NCBI GenBank assembly: GCA_002179805.1
Contig: NAVB01000231.1
Coordinates: forward strand, 49,539 to 113,538
Origin: Acanthamoeba lenticulata
Taxonomy: Eukaryota; Discosea; Longamoebia; Acanthamoebidae
Direction of reading: 5' to 3'
DNA: 64,000 bases
The notes under the pieces are model-generated. The model had not been told where the DNA came from. It worked only from the letters and a program-made list of their open reading frames with translations, and made no database searches. This document shows, piece by piece, positions 59,414 through 64,000 of the stretch (the stretch's first letter is position 1; every line of letters starts with the position of its first letter). The translations under genes and the position numbers were made by a program.

Positions 59414-61104
59414 TCAGTCGCTCTCTTCCGACGAAGAGTCGTCGTCTTCGTCGTCGTCGTCGTCATCACTATCATCTTCCTCTTCATCATCTTCCTCTTC
59501 GTCATCATCCGAAGAGTCGTCTTCTTCATCCTGATCCTCGTCGTCGTCGTCGTCGTCCTCGTCCTCCTCTTCCTCATCCGAGTCTTCTTCGTTTTCGTCG
59601 GAGGAGTTGCCGTGTGTGTCATCACCATCGTCCTTTTCCTGGTCGCTGTCGGCCTCGCTCTCGGAGTGGGGGTTGTAGTAGCCGCGGTTCTTGTCCTCTT
59701 CCTCCTCGACGTCCATGGAGTCGGGTTCGGGTTCGCCGTTGATGGCCCGGAGCTCGGCGTCGGCCTTGGCCTTGCGTGCGATAAGCGCCTTCTGCGCGAG
59801 CCTGGCCTCCTGCTTCCTCTTCAACCTCTCCAGCCTCCTCCTCTCGAGCTCGATCTCCTCCTTCGCGGCCTTGATTTTCGTTCTCTCGGCGATTTCCTCA
59901 GTTCGCTTCTGTTTGAGCTCCTTCCTCTCCTTGGTCATCAGCTGAACCGTTCGGGCCAGAATCTTGGCTCGCTTGCGGCGTGCATCGGCCTGAACGCCCA
60001 AGGCCAAGGTCAGAAACGAGTTCGAGTCTTTCCATTTGTCTATAAAAATAAAATAAAATAATAAAAGGGGTAAAAGAAGTGGCACCTTCTTCGCCTCGCT
60101 GGGATCTTCGATCGGTGGGGCGGACTCGAACGAGGCCAGGATATTGAGGGCTTGTTCGCATGCAAGCTGCACGCATCGGTCGCTTTCTGTGAGCCATTTT
60201 AAAAAATAACGGATAAACTGGAGGCGCAGGCCAAGAGTCACGCACCTGCCTCGCGCTGCCTGAAGAGATGTGGCGGAGGAAGAGCTTCCAGTACTTCTTG
60301 GGCATCTGTAGGAGGCAGGGGATGAGCGGCCACGCTTGGAAAAGAAAAAGCATAAAAGCATAAAAGCTCCATCATGATCCCAGCTGCGGGCCACAAGTAG
60401 AACACGCACCCTCGTTTTATCGTAGGCGATTCGGAGGAGGTGATTCTGCATAACCTTACGGTGCCTCCAGTTTTGGCGGTCGCGGGCCCATTTGCGCAGA
60501 TAGTGAAGGGCCTCTTCGTCTTGCTCAATTGGCGCAGTTCCCTATGCCGATTCACAAATCGCGTTGGAAATTGAAGAAACAGAAAATTGAGCAAGATGAA
60601 TTGGTGGCATACCTCATAAACAGGCTTGCGAGCGGCCTTCTGCTTCCTTGCGTGCTCTAGCTTCTTCAACTTCTTGGCTTGCAGATCTAGCTGCTTCTTG
60701 GTAGGTTCCTTCTTGACCTTCGTCTTCTTCCACTTCTTTTGGGCCGGCAAAATGCCAAGTTGGCGTGCGATCGACTTCTTCAGGTACTTGAGCTTGCCGA
60801 GAGGAGCACCGGGCGCACGATTTTTCAGCATCTCCTCGAGTTTGCGCTTCTTGCCTTCAGTCAGCCCCTCGATCTTGCTCAAATCTGGGACTGGGTACCC
60901 TCCCGGGGGTGGAGGCGGGGGTCCACGGCTCCCTCCACGGCCACCACGACCACCTCCACGTCCACGGCTCCCTCCACGCCCACCTCGACTGCCACCACGT
61001 CCACGGCTCCCTCCACGGCTACCCCCACCTCTTCCTCGGCCCGTCGGGCCACCTCCGCGGCCTCTGCCACGCCCCCTGGGTGATGCGCCAACGCCGCCCT
61101 CCAT
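59414..61104 (-). CDS. WKF-domain protein (C7orf50-like), RGG-rich N-terminus and acidic C-terminus; probable nucleolar protein
   Basis: Starts at 61104 with MEGGVGASPRGRGRGRGGGP, a Gly/Arg-rich (GAR) domain of about 60 residues, then a Lys-rich helical region (KKWKKTKVKKEPTKKQLDLQ). A separate exon (about 60540-60415) reads ALHYLRKWARDRQNWRHRKV and MQNHLLRIAYDKTR, followed by MPKKYWKLFLRHI. This matches the WKF domain of human C7orf50: AL.YL..W..DR..WK..K..Q..LL, then VP...F..LL.Y. A charged coiled coil (59720-59990) and a C-terminal tail of about 100 residues, nearly all Asp/Glu/Ser (59414-59690), complete it. GAR, basic and acidic blocks are typical of nucleolar proteins, so a role in rRNA processing is inferred. 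About five introns. Confidence 0.72.
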
Positions 61105-61488
61105 GGTGCTGCCTTCAAGAGATGAGATGAGATTATTGGCCGCAAACCCGTTGGAAAGAAAGTAGAAGAAATAAAAAATTTCCTTTCCATTTTCAACTGA
61201 CATGTTATTTTTTTATTTAAATTAAAACAAATTTCCCCACACGCAATGACGGGCGAAACCTCGGCCGAGCTCCGGTTGCTGTGGTGTAGGGGTTACGGAG
61301 CGGTGCTTGGGAGCTCGCGCCTGGTCACGCATGCTCCGCCACGACCACGATGATGCCACACAGCGTGACCACCTCTTTCATTCCCCCGACTTACCGCTGC
61401 CTACAGCTCAGGCGTTCGTCGTGTTGCGACGAGGGCTCACGCCAAGTACCACTTTGCCGCCGCCAAGCGAACAACACAATCACACATA
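61105..61488. other. Divergent intergenic region
   Basis: 384 nt between the WKF gene (-) and the small Ser-rich gene (+). The first part is AT-rich (61190-61230). A tRNA-like start near 61280 was examined and rejected. No further feature recognised. Confidence 0.45.
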
Positions 61489-61965
61489 ATGGACGGTAGC
61501 GTTAGCATGGACATCGTGGAGCACCAAGGCCTCACCCCAGCAGACAGCAGGCGCGAAGCCGCTCTGGCTGCAGCGGCCACCCTGAGCCGACGGGGCAGCA
61601 CAGGCCGACGAGCTAGCGTCTCGGTGGACCGCAGCCTCAGCTCTGCGCCTCCGAGTTCATGCTCAGCCAGCTGGCGACGGCGCATGAGCCACGCGACGCC
61701 CGCGCTGCTTGACGTGCTGGTCCTTGAACGACTGAAGAGACAAAGGCGCAGCTCCATGGTCTTCCTCCAATGGGACTGGGAGGAGCACAAGAGCAACGAA
61801 CGCCTGTGCGCACTGCTCGCCTCTCAACTCTCCCTCTACAAGCACTCTCCTCCTTCCTCGCCGCCCAAGTCGGTGTCGTCTTCGCCCAACCCATTCATGC
61901 GCCACAACGGCGTCGAAGATGCTGTACTCGAGGACTCCCCCACCACCATTCAGCCCAGTACCTAG
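61489..61965 (+). CDS. Small Ser/Arg-rich protein of unknown family
   Basis: A single-exon ORF of 158 codons with a sensible ATG (MDGSVSMDIVEHQGLTPADS) and stop before the convergent mtRNAP gene. It is Ser-, Ala- and Arg-rich and contains three basophilic kinase-type sites (RRGST, RRASVS, RRSSM). A short helix with Trp (VFLQWDWEEHKSNERLCALL) is the most ordered-looking part, followed by SPPSSPPKS, a proline-directed kinase type stretch. No domain family recognised. Codon use and GC fit the neighbours. It may be a small regulatory protein; expression is unproven. Confidence 0.45.
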   Translation: MDGSVSMDIVEHQGLTPADSRREAALAAAATLSRRGSTGRRASVSVDRSLSSAPPSSCSASWRRRMSHATPALLDVLVLERLKRQRRSSMVFLQWDWEEHKSNERLCALLASQLSLYKHSPPSSPPKSVSSSPNPFMRHNGVEDAVLEDSPTTIQPST

Positions 61966-62256
61966 AGCGGCTCGGCGCCCTGTTGTTTGGCGCGAACGCC
62001 CGGAGATGCCGGGCTGGACGGACAGGCGACGTGACGTGACGCCCTTCAACTTCCTTCCTCATCCTCCTCCTTTTTCTCCGCGAGAGATAACATTTGTAAA
62101 TACCATTTTCCTCCATTTTATGTAAATGACCAATTATTAATTTGCATCTCTCCAAAGACGAAGAGGAACAACGTGGTTGGCATCTTATCTCGCGGTGTTG
62201 ACAAAAAACAAAAAAAGGCCACACTGGCCTCGTGACTTGTGCGCCTTGCCCTACTA

Positions 62257-64000
62257 CTACTGGAAGAAGTAGGGGCTGTGGATGATCTGGGTGAGGTCGA
62301 GGTTGCCTCGCGCTGGCAAGGGCGGGAACTCGATGCCCGGGTAGGTCCGCTTGAAGTGGCCGAGGAGGTCCTCCAGCAGTGGCTGCGAGTGGAGGTTGAC
62401 GAACGTTCGTCGCAGGATGCCGTTCATCGTGTCCACCGTCGCCGCGTGCGTCCAGTAGCTGTCGTGCACCGACGCGTAGGTGAGGCCGGCCTCGTGGCAC
62501 TCGAGCGCGGTGAGCATCATGTGTGTCGAGTCCAGCGAGTGGACAAAGTTGGGCGGGAAAGCCGTCCGCTGCTTGCGCGTGTTGACCGGCAGCGAGTCGT
62601 TCTCCTCCTTGTAGAGGACCACGTTCTGGAGGGCCGTGGCGACACTGCTGCTCGCGCCCTTCTTGCGGTAGGGCTGCATCACCGGCAGACCCAACGGGGT
62701 CACCCACGTGACTGGCTTGCCCTGCTTCGCTATCAGCGTCGCACAGTCGCCTGTTGCGCACCAAACACGTAAGCTTTGGTACGAGGAAGACAAAAAGAAG
62801 AAGACAGAAGGCGGCTACGCACTCAGCCATGTCATGATCTCGCGCGCGCCGCTGAACATCTCCTTGATGGAGGCAAAGGTGGACTGAGCGAGATACTTGG
62901 ATGCGCTGAACATCAGCTCGTCCGGCACCTTGCCCTTGTCCTTCAGCGCGTTCTCAATCTGCTGTCGCGCTCCGATGAACGTGACGCCGTACACGCTGCG
63001 ATGGAGGAGGAAGAGGAAGAGGAAGAGGATGAGCCCATAAGGCCAGACAAGGGCAGCACAAGAGAAAACGAGAGAAAATTGGTGCTCCTACCTGGTCATG
63101 ACGGTCTGCTTGATGATCTTTCGCTCAACCTTGCCCAGCAGCTCCTGGGCAATCTGGACACCACTGGCGGCGTCGTCCTCTAGTCGTCGCACGACGAGCT
63201 CCACCACGCCCGAGTAGACGTCCTGTGGTCGATCCGACGGGAGGAGGTTCACCTGGCGCGCGCCCATCTCGTCGCCGCCCAGCGCGGCGTAGTGCTGCAG
63301 GCCGTTGCAAGAGCCGTCCTGATGAATCGGCAGCGTGGAGACGTAAGATTCCGGGTTTCCAGTCTTGTGGGCGTTGATGAGCTCCGTCGCGGCCGCGAGG
63401 CACTGCCAGGGCTTGTCGGCCTTCAGCCACCACCGCTGGCCGTCGAGCGGATTCGCCGCCGAGTCCGCGATGTTGCTCATGTTGGCATCCACAAACTGGA
63501 CGCGCTCCAGAAACGGGATCTTGTCCATGCCAAACACGTTGGCCAAATGCACTTTCAGCCTGAACCCGAGAACGTCCGCCATCAGTCTATCGCTCGTGCC
63601 CCAAGAAGAGGACGAAGAAGCAAAAGGGAGCAGAGAGACGAAACGTACCATCGTAGTCCGGACTCACCGAGCGGCTTGCCCTCGGCAAAGGTGAGAAGGC
63701 CACGGCACAGGTCCTGGCCCAAGTGGTTCAAGTGGGGCGGGATCGGGTAGGTGCGTCCGCGGAAGTCCATGTTGTGCGGATAGTAGAAGGTTCGATCCAT
63801 ACATTCCTTCGCCACTTGCAGCTTGTAGGTAACGTCGCATCGGAGCGAGTGGAGGTTGTAGTTGGTTAGCTTTGCCTTCGCCACTTCGCGGTCGAACTTG
63901 CGCTTGACATCAATGTCTGTGTAGTAGTCGGCGGGCAGCTCGGGCACGGTCTACACGTGGGCAAGACATGGCGTAAGGAAATAGAAACATAAATAGATTT
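62257..64000 (-). CDS. Mitochondrial DNA-directed RNA polymerase (phage T7-type), C-terminal part
   Basis: The palm/fingers half of a single-subunit RNA polymerase, continuing past the right edge. From right to left: DRTFYYPHNMDFRGRTYPIP (near 63770, the NMDFRGR hallmark of POLRMT/Rpo41), motif A in IHQDGSCNGLQHYAALGGDE (near 63300), motif B KIIKQTVMT|SVYGVTFIGA across an intron near 63000-63095, PNFVHSLDSTHMMLTALECH (near 62530), and motif C YASVHDSYWTHA (near 62465) with the second catalytic Asp. It ends HSPYFFQ with the stop at 62257-62259, matching the conserved C-terminal Phe-x-Phe-type end of the family. It transcribes mitochondrial DNA. All visible catalytic residues are intact. At least four exons lie in the window, and the most upstream one begins at about 63951 after a TAG acceptor. 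Confidence 0.95.

Noticed and set aside
59351..60061. 236-codon ORF on the plus strand opposite the WKF gene tail
   Set aside because: It is the antisense of Asp/Glu codons, giving a false Val/Ile/Phe-rich protein; the minus strand carries the conserved exons.
61275..61350. tRNA-like sequence beginning GTTGCTGTGGTGTAGGGGTTA
   Set aside because: The start resembles a D-arm, but no matching acceptor stem, anticodon stem or GGTTC-type T-arm follows at the right distance.

Overview
This window is a gene-dense nuclear segment of a free-living amoebozoan, most likely Acanthamoeba. The evidence is high GC content, many short introns (about 50-120 nt) with GTACGT/GTGCGT-type donors, short intergenic gaps, and a typical amoebozoan gene set (hybrid histidine kinase, RhoGEF, ArfGAP/PH proteins, copine, TBC, ankyrin proteins). 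Twenty-three protein-coding genes can be supported. No rRNA, tRNA, CRISPR array or recognisable transposon was found. Genes were assembled by eye from conserved protein blocks plus GT(GC)/AG junctions. For TrmK, FKBP, both LeuRS copies, ATP sulfurylase, the methyltransferase and DCTN5 every junction was placed and the summed exon length is a multiple of three. Other exon structures are approximate.

Layout. 1-16 kb: VPS13 N-terminus (-, runs off the left edge), TrmK-type tRNA methyltransferase with a presequence (-), DH-PH RhoGEF (+), double-FKBP/TPR isomerase (+), a divergent LeuRS paralogue (+), and an S9 prolyl-oligopeptidase-family enzyme (-). 17-29 kb: ATP sulfurylase/APS-kinase fusion (+), an NDUFB4-like complex I subunit (-) divergent from a TBC1D23-like TBC/rhodanese protein (+), and a hybrid histidine kinase (+). 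29-43 kb: a C2/membrane-hairpin/triple-PH/ankyrin protein (+), a USP53/54-like deubiquitinase (-), and an ankyrin-DUF2199 protein (+). 43-54.7 kb: the canonical cytosolic LeuRS (-), a double-ArfGAP/four-PH protein (-), an EEF1AKMT4-like methyltransferase (+), dynactin DCTN5/p25 (-) and splicing factor SF3A2 (-). 55-64 kb: copine with a C-terminal FYVE finger (+), a TspO-like multi-spanning membrane protein (-), a WKF-domain nucleolar-type protein (-), a small Ser-rich orphan (+), and the mitochondrial phage-type RNA polymerase (-, runs off the right edge).

There is no operon logic, but themes recur: membrane traffic and lipid contact (VPS13, TBC1D23, ArfGAP/PH, C2-PH-ankyrin, copine-FYVE), mitochondrial RNA and energy functions (presequence TrmK, mtRNAP, NDUFB4), and signalling (RhoGEF, histidine kinase). 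The most striking feature is the pair of inverted leucyl-tRNA synthetase genes about 30 kb apart. One is canonical. The other has lost both class I catalytic signatures (HLGH to KLSD, KMSKS to KMVIA) yet keeps a 1069-codon reading frame, and its editing domain and tRNA-binding C-terminal half are almost unchanged. That pattern suggests a tRNA-Leu editing or regulatory pseudo-synthetase. Other points of note are unusual domain fusions (copine-FYVE, ankyrin-DUF2199, C2-hairpin-PH3-ankyrin), a dead/active ArfGAP pair, three GC-AG introns with AAG|GCA donors, and an 11-nt microexon in the FYVE core.
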